DNA from: Cryptomeria japonica
Lineage: Eukaryota; Streptophyta; Pinopsida; Cupressales; Cupressaceae
DNA length: 64,000 nt
Direction: 5' to 3'
Assembly: GCF_030272615.1 (NCBI RefSeq)
Contig: NC_081408.1
Location: 310,226,383-310,290,382 of the forward strand
Shown here: piece by piece, positions 53,810 through 64,000 of the stretch
Numbering within the stretch: position 1 is the first letter of the stretch
How the letters are laid out: every line of letters begins with the position of its first letter
Notes under the pieces: model-generated
What the model was told of the DNA's origin: nothing
What the model saw: the letters and a program-made list of their open reading frames with translations, nothing else
Databases searched by the model: none
Translations under genes and position numbers: made by a program

Positions 53810-55167
53810 CTATCTGAAGGCTCTTTTGACTGCATCCCAATTAACTCTACCAAGATTAGACATATATTTGGACAAAACTCCCACTCCTTGGGCAATATTT
53901 GGTCTAGTATAGGCCATAGCATACATCAAACTTCCAAGTACACTTTGGTAAGGCAATCTTCTCATGTCTTCCATCTCTGATGGGGATGTAGGACAATCTG
54001 TAGTAGAGAATTTCATTTCAACTGTAAAAGGAACACACAATGGTTTGCAATCCTGCATGTTGAACCTCTGTAACACTAAATTCACATACTTACTCTGGCC
54101 TAGCCATAGCTTTAGGTTCACTCTAATTCTTTTAATTTGCATCCCAAGAATGTGTTTTTCTGCACCAAGATCTTTCATTTCAAATTTAGCAGCGAGTTGA
54201 GACTTTAGTTATGAAATCACACCTTTCCCTTTACCAATGAATAGCATATCATCAACATACAATGCAATGTATAGGAAATTGTCACCATCAGTTTTATAAT
54301 AAACACAATGATTTGATTTAGAATGCTCAAATCCAAAACTCAACATATATGTGTCAAATTTCTGGTACCACATCCTAGGAATCTGTTTGAGGCCATACAT
54401 GGATTTCTTTAATTTACAGGCCAAATTACTTTTACCTTTCACCACATAGTTCTCTGGTTGTGTCATATAAATATCCTCCTCCAAATCACCCTGAAGGAAA
54501 GTAGTTTTCACATCCATTTGCTCAACTTCTAAATCATAAGCAACAATAGTTGAAAGAAAAAATCTAATGGATTTCATTTTTGCAATAGGAGAAAATATCT
54601 CACCATAATCAACACCCTCAACCTAATAGTAGACTTTTGCAACCAACCTTGCTTTATACTTCTCAATGCTCCCATCTGAACCAATCGTTTTCTTGAACAC
54701 CCATTTCCAACCAACAAGCTTTCATCCTTTAGGAAATGGTACAATATTCCATGTATCATTCTTTTTCAAATATTCAATTTCTTCTTTCGTAGCAATCTTC
54801 CAGGATTCTGCATCATTCATACATAATGCTTCTTCTACAGATTTCAGTTCATCTACATTATTATTCAAAGAAAAAATACATCTACAATCATCAAGTGAAT
54901 ACCTTTTAGGTGGTTGTCTATGTCGTGTAGACCTTTGAACAAGCTGAGTTGGAGGTTCTTTCTTCTCTTCTAAAGATTCAGATCTAGATGAGATCTCCTC
55001 AACTTCTTGCCTATCTAGGGATCTTGTTTCAACTCTTTTAGGTGTAGAAGGAAATTGAATCACATCTTCCTTTTTAGTCTGTTCTAGCTGCAATGTAACA
55101 TAAGGAGACTTAATTTCTCTAAAAATAACACTTCTACTATGAAATACCTTTTGTGCAATAAGGTCCC
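53810..55167 (-). pseudogene. copia-5 connector and reverse transcriptase (broken)
   Basis: The connector is Ser/Glu-rich (SSRSESLEEKKEPPTQLVQR, then STRHRQPPKRYSLDDC). RT begins EALCMNDAESWKIATKEEIE and NDTWNIVPFPKG, then TGA at 54722. After further stops, KSIRFFLSTIVAYDLEVEQM, DVKTTFLQGDLEEDIYMTQP, KKSMYGLKQIPRMWYQKFDT and ALYVDDMLFIG, with the catalytic YVDD intact near 54249-54260. A stop at 54209 is followed in frame by MKDLGAEKHILGMQI. Most pieces share one frame, so the damage is mainly nonsense codons. Confidence 0.92.
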
Positions 55168-56093
55168 TGTTGTTCACCAAAAGTGATAACCCAAGAACAC
55201 CTGCAATCCTTCTATGAAATGGCCAATTTCAGTCTTAAAAACACATCAGAGCTTGGACAACATAACATAGGATCCTAATTGATCCTCCTACACTTCAGGT
55301 TTTGCTAGACCTAGGGGGGGACACCCTTTGATGCTTTGAATACAACAATTACAAACACACAACCACATCAACTATAAGCAGATAGATCATTTCACAAGCT
55401 CAACAGGTTAGGAAACACTACATATTGGCTAGATCTGTACAAACAATAAGATGAAATAGAGATTGGAAAGAATGGAACACAAACCCTTAAACATAAAGGG
55501 AAATAGATTTATCTTTTAATTTGTATATTTCTCTGAGAACATCCCCAAAACTTGTGAGACTAGTGCCTTATCTAAGGGCAACAGAGTCATATATCAAACT
55601 GTAAATGATAGCATCTACTGCAAACCCATCTTCATTATTAATATCCCTGCATTAATGCCTTACAAAAATGCATTACCTAGCTCATTGACAAAACCATTAG
55701 ATCTGTAAAAATGTATATCCCATTATCTATGATGTATTACAAAATTTAAATTCCTCCTTGAAGAATACCTACAACAACCACTACAACCTCCTTGAAATTG
55801 ACAAAACTTCAAACCTCCTCAAGGCCTTCAATTTGTAACAACAAGAAATACATCCAGAGACAAATTCTGTGTGAAGTTATGCATGCCTTACATACACAAG
55901 AACCTGCAGCAAAACATCTACAACAAGAAAGAACTCTATTACTCAACAGAAAAACCCTGCCCTATACAATATTGAAGAGAACTCAGAATTGGAAGCCATC
56001 AAATCTGGAGGATTTTTCCAAATTTTTGGAACCCCTACAAATGAGAAGAATTGAGAATAAGAAGAGGAGGGAAAGATCAAATCTCATCAGAAC
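55168..56093 (-). repeat. element-6 left LTR (at least this much)
   Basis: Collinear with 63121-64000. The right copy ends at the window edge, so the true right boundary of this LTR is unknown and may lie well past 56093. Relative to the right copy it has about 44 extra bases near 55787-55835, between two CCTCCTT/CCTCCTC motifs. Confidence 0.85.
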
Positions 56094-59000
56094 AAGCCAA
56101 GTGTCTCCTCTGTCCCCAATTACAAAATATCTTTTTCATTCCTATGGAAACTGCTCTCAAAATATCCCAAACTGGTTAAAATTAACTACCTAGTTGAATT
56201 GCTCACTCTAAGAGCTTTTCGGAAACATATAATACTTCATATTTTGAGCAAAAATGAGACCCTAAGTGAATTAATCATTTATGTGCTCACATCATTTAAA
56301 TTTTTGAATTTTTAATATAGTTTTAGCTATATAATAAACCTCATTTAACTTTGATTTTTGACTCTTGTTGTGCTCTGATGCTTTGCCACATGGTGACCTC
56401 CGATTGGTTTGAAGGGTCTATTGGGCACCACCTCAACTAACACCTCATCACCGCCACATGTTATCTTGCTTATCTGTCCACCTATACGCCACATGTGTGC
56501 CACATCACTGCCACTGGGATGAGACCCACCTGTTGGATTGCCATGTCACACTGCCACCTATGCACCACCTAGTTTTCGCCATTTCACAGACGATAACCGG
56601 CATGCATCTTTTCCTCACGAAACCATGCACACCATCGATCTGGTTGGGACTTGCTTGGCCTTTAACCTTGCTCATTTTCGGAGATGCTTTTCGCTATTTC
56701 ATGGACCTTAACCGGTGAGCTCCTTTCCTTCGCAAAGAAGCACAGACCGTCAATCTTCATCAAACCTGTACGATCTTTACCCTGTTCAATTTTCGCGGAT
56801 GCTTTTTTCCATTTTGTAGCCTTTAACCTTCATGCATCTCGCCTTCATGTAGTCCCGCGGATTGTTGATCCTCTCCAAACCTGCTTGCTGGTTAACTCGA
56901 CCTTGCTCTACAAAATTTACCCTCTTGCCTTGGGAAGCATGCCGCGTGGGGTCCACCTAGTCGCCACTCATTCACCACCTTGGTTGCATTGGGATCTATG
57001 CCCATGTGTGTGGGGTCTGCCTTGGGCACTCAACGGGCACCGTCCGTCAAAAGCCTTGATGGCTTTGACATTATGCATTGGTGGAGATTTACATATAAAT
57101 ATCAAAATGTTCCTCTCCAAAGTGAATGTGGGATAATGTTTTTCTGCTTCGGATTGCATTTTAGAGTTTTCTGCAGAGCTTTAATGGTGATTTTTTTTTG
57201 CATTTTCTTTGAAGCATTGGTGGTTTTTAGACCAGCCATGTAGAAGATCATTTCCTTTACACTGGCCAATGCACAAGGTTGGGAGCTGATAAAAAATTTC
57301 AAACTCCACTCCATCCATCTTCAACGCCTTTCTGCATTTGTTAGGAAAGTTCTAAGCCATGTTTTTTTTATTCCAATCACCTCACATGCAGCAAGGAGGA
57401 GATAGGAGACCACGTGAGGGAGGAAAGGATGCTAACAAAAACATTTGTTTGAAGACCTTTTAAATGCCTCCTCCACCATCCACGCAGGGCTTCCAATTTG
57501 CACCTACTGCAATCTACAATCCTCCTACGTGACCTTGCACAACCAAAGCTTTTGCTTGATGGTTTTGATATGGCCTCCGAATAGCCACGTAGAGAGGAAG
57601 ATGAGGAAGCATGCGAGGAATGGATTTTTCTTGGCATTCACTTGCCATGCTAATCTGTTGCATTTTCAATGCCCAACCAACACTCTTCTACACTCCACGC
57701 TAAACTCCACTCACATTGCATTTGCTCGAATGTGTTTTGTTTCTGTTGCTTTCAATTGCTATGTGGGGGGAAGGATGACTTCATGGTTTCAAATTACCAT
57801 TTTCTTGAAACATTTGTTGCTATTGTATTGCCTCCCCTGCAACTCAGAGGCTCCACACATGGGAACTGGAGGATATGACTGGAATTCAATTAATAAATTT
57901 CATTGCTCCATGTTTCAATAAGCCTTTTACCATGCCATGTGAGGGGGAAATTGATTTGTAACTGAGAATTTGCATTTGGTCAATAACAGTCAACCATCCT
58001 TTTATAATTTTCAAAGATATTTGTTTGAGAACTGGATCCTGATGCTCTTGTTGACTATTAGACCATACAAATCTCATATTCTAGACAAGAAGGGCCATAT
58101 TCTCCATATTTCTATCTGAAATCTCTTGAAAATTATTAGAAAAACAAAAATCTAGTCTGCAACTTTCTCTAGCATCATCATTTGTCAAATGGGAGATTGC
58201 ATGCCATGAAATAAGAACAGTTCGCCACAAGAATTAATGCATAAGCATGAGCCAGGTCAGGCCCCAAAGTGGGTCCGACTAAAAAAAAAAATTGTTTTCA
58301 AACAATTAACCTCTGAAGAGCTTCAGGAACCTTACCCATACCTTTGGAAATGATTGGCATCATTTTTGAATCATCAGACTGAATTTCGCAACCTTCAAGT
58401 GATTATGCCACATTTTTGCATTTAATCGTGAAGACGCATTTTTCAAAGTGGTCAAAACACCTTTTTGGACCTCATCGTCTAACAGGCATGTAATTTGAAA
58501 TACAAAGATGAACTCTACCAAACGGTTTCTCAAAATGAGTCCCGAGTGAAGAGATATTAATCGACGAAAATGGCCAACTGGCTTTATCAACACTGCAGAC
58601 CTGATGAAGTCAATGTTCTGGCAACACATGATGCCTTTCTCAAAAATATCAAACGACCTCCGTAGGTCATCAAATTTGAAACACAAGTACCTTGAAGTAC
58701 ATACTAAATCTTTGAATTCTCAGTTTGACCAAAAGCCTAACTGGATGCAAATGGTGTGCTCATAAAAACAACTACTTTAACTGATATAGCACTAAAAGTA
58801 CGGATAACTGAAAAACAATGGCTAAATGAACCCTTTTGAAAACCGATTAAACAGATTGACAGAGGCTTGAAATTTGAAACATAGCTTGTCATTTATATCA
58901 CCATTAACCTGGAACAAACATTCTATTATAAAACTCAGTGAGGCAACTTTTACACTTATGCGAAACAGGGCTCCGACTAGTTGTCGAAACAGGGACTTGC

Positions 59001-59688
59001 CAAAACATACAAACTGCAAATGGGTTGATCTTTGAAAACTGAGCAAACGGATTCATGAAGACTTGAAATTTTTCATGCTTACTCAAATTTATGTATACAA
59101 TTGAATCCATTTTGAAATTCTCCATGATGATCAATAGGGAAAAAGATGTAAACACTCAAAGTAGGCTACTCAATAAAATCTGCATTTGTGCCTAAAATGC
59201 ACTTTCAGCTCACCCCTCAAAATGGGTACCTCATTAACTTATCCAAACTAAATTCTAAAAGTTGCACATCATCGCATAGGCCAAATGAAAGGTGTGTAAC
59301 AAGTTTCCCAAGACTTACCCCCTGAAAATCAACTGGCTCCACTTTACCCTCTCTCTAACTAGGCCATTCAAACTGACTCATTTGGAAATGCAAAGCGAAA
59401 ATTTGAATTGGGCCTAAAAAATTGACTCAAATTTAGATGAGTCCCAATAGTGGCTTTGACTGGGAATGGTTGATTGCAAGATCAACACAAAAATTCAGAT
59501 ATCTTTGGTTAAGCAGACCATCCAAAAGATGGATCATTCTCCTCTTCCTTTCTCTTCTCAAAAAATGAGGGCTCCTTATTCTACCCAAATAGTAGGGCAC
59601 TTTATTGAAAACCACACAACTGAAAGCAAAGCGACTATACAATATATACAAACATACTTATAACTGATTATAAACTGCTCCTCTTTCC
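56094..59688. other. element-6 region between left LTR match and the Gag-like frame
   Basis: About 3.6 kb without convincing coding sequence. Part may still be LTR. 56340-57420 is more GC-rich than its surroundings and contains short plus-strand ORFs with similar openings (FADAFFHFVAFN and FGDAFRYFMDLN), which suggests an internal imperfect repeat around 56655-56830. A purine tract on the minus strand (GAGAAGAGAAAGGAAGAGGA, about 59537-59558) could be the PPT, which would make the LTR over 4 kb; this is speculative. Confidence 0.4.
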
Positions 59689-62351
59689 TCAACATTTACC
59701 TCTGTCAAAAATTCGATTTGCATCTCTTGATATCATGATCCAAACAAAGGCACCTTCCAGTAACAATTGAGCATAATCATTATAATCAAATCTTACCATC
59801 ATACTATTGAAACAGTTGGTGTACATGCCTTTTGTCTGATTTTGAACTTTATAGTCACACATTACTTCAACAAAAACAAAATCATGAGGTAAAGCACAAT
59901 AAAGGCTTTCCCACAAGCTGCCATACCTTTCACTGTCCCACTCAACTCTATTATTTTCAAGGGCATTATTATGTTGAACTTCAAAAATAAAACATTTATT
60001 CTCAACATTGTAATTCTCATCAGCACATGCCTTATTACCATTTAATTAATAGAATGAGGGACACTACTAACCAACTGATGCAAACAAGGGACATAAACAT
60101 TTTGGTTCAGATGTGATACTTTCCTCTGCTGATCACACTCTTTACCATCCTTGTTCATCAAGCTCAAAACCTCCGCATTCTCAAAATCCTTTTCATGAAA
60201 AAGAATGAATACCTTTGGCTGAAGCAAATCCTCAGCTAAGTTTTCTTCATTCAAACTTATATCCACTTGAAAAACTTCCATCTGTGGTCTAGAGTAATCA
60301 TCACACAACCCATGCCTCTTTTCTTCATCATGAAACATGTCACTGCTACATGGAATGGTATTAGCATTATGGACTGGTTCATCATTTACAAAATTTGGCT
60401 GATCAATTATTTCTTCATACAAAGGGTTAGAAACCAAATGGACAATCCCTTTATGAACATTATGGCATTGAAATGGTTGGTCTGTATCTATATCAACATT
60501 GAATAAAACATTAGTAAAATTGCTAAAGATACCATCCATTTGATCATCATAATCCTCTTCATCAAACAAAGAAGAAATTGAAACTTGGCTGGAACAATCC
60601 TCAGTGTTCCATGTTTCACATCCATAAGATTTCATCCTATGACCATCATTCTGAAAATCGAGATAATCATACTTATCTTGCCACAATTGATCTTCTTTAC
60701 CAATAGAACACTCATCATCAGCCAAAGAACAAAGATGAATATCGCTGCCATTTACTTCATCTAATGAGTTTTGAGCATGTTCACTAAAATTTTTTGTCAT
60801 AAAACCATCTGTTAGATCAACATGTTGTTCATCAAGTGTACAAGCATTTAGTTCACAGTCCTTTTCTGAAAAATCTTCTTCACCATATTGCAGAAGGTCT
60901 TCATTAACAACTCAAAGGCTCTCCAACATTTGAACCTTCTTGTCCACAACTTCAAGAGCTTTCCTAAGTTTTGAAATCTTTTGAAATTGTATTACACTTT
61001 GTTGTTCCATGTGAGATTCCATAAAAATTTCTCCATCGATGTGTGCTATATTTTCATTGCAATCATGTGTACCATTGAGATTTTTTGAATTAACTTTGTG
61101 CATAACTTTCAAATTAGAAAGATCATCAACATGATTATAAGAAGTCAAATCTGAAAATACTTTAACTTCATCTTCAACACAATTGACATTATCAACGTTT
61201 AAGTGAGGATCAACTATTGTTTGCACCAAACAACTCTCATTTTCATCATATTGTACATTTTCACTTGCACAAATAGCAACATTTGGTAATCCCTCTGTAT
61301 TTGGTATTTCAACATCAAATACATCAGCAACACTTAAAGATCAATGGTCATCACCATCATTGTTTTCATTATCACTAACCTTGGGAGATGCATGATTAAC
61401 TTGATAATTTGCAATCACATAGTCAACATAACTGGCATACAAATCAAATGGTACATATCCCTTGTATATATCTACCTCTGTATCTACATTTTCACAACAC
61501 TTCCCACTAATCATTACATCATTACTATGAGAGACAACCGATATTAACAGCAGGGGTTCTTGACTCTCATTTAAATCTGAAACACATGCATCAACAAAAC
61601 CATTCGGTACTGCAAAGCTTGATGCACCTAGACAAGGAATGATTGGTTTGGTTTCACATGGTATTTCACCATTGAAGGTACTTTGGCATGAAACAACAGC
61701 AGACACGAATCTCTTAGAGATCCCATGCTTCAAGTTATTTTCCATATCCCTAGCTGTGTTAAACGCTTCATACAAAGTCTTGGGTTCTTTGTTTCTCAAT
61801 AAGAAACTCATATTCTCATCAAATGCACTCATATAAACATCCAGACATACTTTATCATCAAGTTTATACTTTTTGGAAATTTTAGACAAAGCTTGTGAAA
61901 TTTTGATATTAAATGTTGGTACCAATTTATCTTCCCTGATTTGTATATAAGTGAATTCTTTCAACAAATCACAATCACTCATCTTTTCATCAAATTGGTC
62001 TATGAAATCTGAAACTAATTCTTCCCATGCATCCTCTTTTAATGACTGAACAAACAACTTCATGCATACATCTTCTTGGCAAATTTCAAACTCTCCTATC
62101 AAATCTAAAAATCTTTTCACATGTTGACATGCTGATTCTGATTTCTTCCCACTGAATATGGGCAAATATATTCTAATTTTTGTGGGTATGGGATTTGGGT
62201 AACCCAAAATACCTTCAAATTTTAGAGCAGCATAATACTTCATACTGAAACATTTCCTATTACATGGTTGTTCTGGTTTACTAGGCATGGCTCTATGTGG
62301 AAATACACAAGGCTGAAAAACTTCACTATTCATTTTCCTTCTTACTCCCAC
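59689..62351 (-). pseudogene. element-6 Gag-like frame, about 880 codons, nearly open
   Basis: Starts at Met 62351 (MGVRRKMNSEVFQPCVF). Residues about 45-260 look like a retrotransposon Gag: GYPNPIPTKIRIYLPIFSGK, then HVKRFLDLIGEFEICQEDVC, MKLFVQSLKEDAWEELVSDF, DFIDQF..., and LLKEFTYIQIREDKLVPTFN. ORFs 62351-61341, 61229-60912 and 60800-60042 share one frame, separated only by TGA at 61341-61343 and TGA at 60912-60914. After a stop at 60042 a frame change leads into NGNKACADENYNVENKC... and MWESLYCALPHDFVFVEVMC to IFDRGKC at 59689. The part after about residue 340 is acidic and unlike Gag, protease or RT; its function is unknown. No zinc knuckle seen. Confidence 0.65.
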
Positions 62352-63120
62352 AAATGATTTTACAATCTTGGATTAAAAAATTCAAGCACATATCATCATA
62401 TTGATCTATTCATAACATTGCTTGACACAAATATTTCCCGAATTTGCATACTATAACAAAAGAACATAAACATCACATACTTCAATAGAATAGATATGCA
62501 AACTAATTTGAAAACCTCTTTCCCTCTAGACTAGTGTTGTTCACTTAATGGGAAAACTACATTACACATAAAAATTTCAGAAGAGATATTTTGCATTTAA
62601 AACCTCTGAAAATACCTAGAGATTTGTAGCTATAAGACTTGTAGATCTGAAGATTAACTTCCACTTTTAGCACTATCTTTTACCTCAAAGTCACCACCTC
62701 TTGCACAGAGGATATTTTGAATAGCAGAATGCCATTCAACACTAGTTAATTCTCTATTTACTTCTTCAATCTCACTGCAACAAACACTCTTCCAGGCTAT
62801 TTAACACTGGTATGAACCACAGAGTCGCCACTCAAATAAGGAATTGGGGAAAAGTTCACATACAGCTACAAGAACTTCTTACAACTTTCAACAATGAACT
62901 TACTGTTACTCTTTCATAAAATATGACATGAAACTCATGGATACATGCAGATCCAAAATAAGGAACACTTTCTAACTCATAAAATCACTTTCACAATCTG
63001 TGCATACACAATGGATAGACTGGCTGGATGTGAAATTGATAGAATGAAGGATACATTCAACTTCTGACCTTATCAATCAAACATTCAAATCCATTAATTC
63101 CCTAGCAAAGTCACCCTTTT
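62352..63120 (-). other. element-6 5' leader
   Basis: About 770 bp between the right LTR and the Gag-like start. No ORF of note. The minus strand has GAGTGGCGACTCTGTGG near 62819-62835, similar to the possible primer site next to the LTR. Confidence 0.5.
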
Positions 63121-64000
63121 TGTTGTTCACCAAAATTGATAACCTAAGAACACCTGTAATCCTTCTATGAAATGGCCAATTTTAGTCTAAAAAACACATC
63201 AGGGCTTGGACAACATAACATAGGATCCTAATTGATCCTCCTGCACTTCAGGTTCTGCTAGACCTAGGGGGGGACACCCTTTGATGCTTTGAATACAACA
63301 ATTACAAACACACAATTGCATCAACTATAAGCAGATAGATCATTTCACAAGCTCAATAGGTTAGGAAACACTATAGATTGGCTAGATCTATACAAACAAT
63401 AAGATAAAATAGAGCTTGGAAAGAATGGAACACAAACCCTTAAACATAAAGGGAAATAGATTTATCTTTTAATTTGTATATTGCTCTGAGAACATCCCCA
63501 AAACTTGTGAGACCAGTGCCTTATCTAAGGGCAACAAAGTCATATATCAAACTGTAAATGATAGCATATACTACAAACCCATCTTCATTATTAATATCCC
63601 TGCATTAATGCCTTACAAAAATGCATTACCTAGCTCATTCATAAAAGCATCAGATCTGCAAAAATGTATTTCCCATTATCAATGATGTATTATAGAATTT
63701 AAATTCCTCCTTGAAGAATACCTGCAACAATCACTACAACCTCCTCAATTTGTAACAACAAGAAATACATCCAGAGACGAATTTTGTGTGGAGTTATGCA
63801 TGCCTTACATACACAAGAACCTACAACAAAACATCTACAGCAAGAAAGAACTCTATTACTCAAGAGAAAAGCCCTGCCCTATACAATATTGAAGAGAACT
63901 CAGAATTGGAAGCCATCAAATCTGGAGGTTCTTTCCAAATTTCTGGAACCCCTACAAATGAGAATAATTGAGAATAAGAAGAGGAGGGAAAGATCAGATC
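63121..64000 (-). repeat. element-6 right LTR (cut by window edge)
   Basis: 880 bp starting TGTTGTTCACCAAAATTGAT, collinear with 55168-56093 with scattered substitutions and the 44-base difference. Immediately inside (63101-63116) the minus strand reads GGGTGACTTTGCTAGGG, a possible primer binding site. Confidence 0.85.

Larger units (their letters stand above)
53314..55167 (-). mobile_element. copia-5 internal region, 3' half, cut by element-6
   Basis: Minus-strand Ty1/copia pol from just upstream of RT to the end of RNase H. It is a different lineage from copia-1/A and copia-B/3 (QMDVKTTFLQGDLEEDIYM, SVLGSLMYAMAYTRPNIAQG). The upstream part (integrase, protease, Gag, 5' LTR) would lie to the right but is displaced by element-6, inserted at 55167/55168 next to GTCCC. 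Confidence 0.9.
55168..64000 (-). mobile_element. element-6: large LTR element with a Gag-like frame and no visible pol
   Basis: Two direct repeats mark it: 55168 to at least 56093, and 63121 to the window edge. Both start TGTTGTTCACCAAAA. It is inserted into copia-5 at GTCCC (55163-55167). The only long coding frame, on the minus strand (62351 to 59689), starts with a Gag-like domain and continues as unknown sequence. I find no protease, RT, RNase H or integrase between the repeats. It is therefore probably non-autonomous. The right end lies beyond the window, so the target duplication cannot be checked. Confidence 0.7.

Noticed and set aside
56458-57921. Plus-strand ORFs of 86-158 codons in element-6
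   Set aside because: No recognisable domain; composition (His, Cys, Leu, Phe) and overlapping ORFs in other frames suggest chance ORFs in a GC-richer noncoding region.
62819-62835. GAGTGGCGACTCTGTGG as the element-6 primer binding site
   Set aside because: It lies about 300 bp inside the LTR boundary; a primer site should abut the LTR, so 63101-63116 is preferred.

Overview
The window looks like a piece of a large, AT-rich seed-plant nuclear genome, most likely a gymnosperm (inferred only from the repeat style; no taxonomic marker gene is present). I see no convincing intact single-copy host gene, rRNA or tRNA. Nearly everything is LTR retrotransposons inserted into one another. Between them lies a central stretch (about 21.6-34.7 kb) of decayed, partly multi-exon coding sequence of uncertain nature.

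Layout. 1-3481: 5' part of a minus-strand Ty1/copia element (copia-1). 3482-6578: AT-rich sequence with nothing recognised. 6584-21570: copia-A, plus strand, same family as copia-1, with LTRs and a perfect 5-bp target duplication (TATCC). It is split by copia-B (10172-18406, minus strand), which is itself split by a solo LTR (15325-16859) with a near-perfect target duplication. 21576-25773: a decayed minus-strand frame of about 1,300 codons that I do not recognise. 26330-26783: a dense cluster of GGGATAAG/CTTATCCC octamers. 27121-32410: decayed plus-strand exons (SET-like, En/Spm-like and a triplicated symmetric mini-exon), plus two unknown minus-strand ORFs and an RNase H remnant. 33438-34698: another unknown decayed frame, interrupted by copia-3 (34699-42039, plus strand, target duplication GCCCC). 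42121-43478: 3' LTR and 3' end of copia-4 (minus). 43479-52162: a complete-ended Ty3/gypsy element of Tat type (minus, target duplication ATATC), the youngest-looking insertion here. 52399-55167: copia-5 (minus). 55168 to beyond 64000: a large LTR element (element-6, minus) that interrupts copia-5 and carries an approximately 880-codon Gag-like frame but no visible pol.

How the pieces relate. Insertion order can be read directly: copia-A before copia-B before the solo LTR; the frame at 33.4 kb before copia-3; copia-4 before gypsy; copia-5 before element-6. All copia copies carry stop codons or frameshifts, and most have also lost catalytic residues. The gypsy pol is almost open: about 1,175 codons with two nonsense codons, and LTRs of equal length with about 11 differences by eye. 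It nevertheless lacks gag and protease, so it could only move with help. The most unusual items are element-6, the octamer cluster, the tandem mini-exons and the two unknown long frames.
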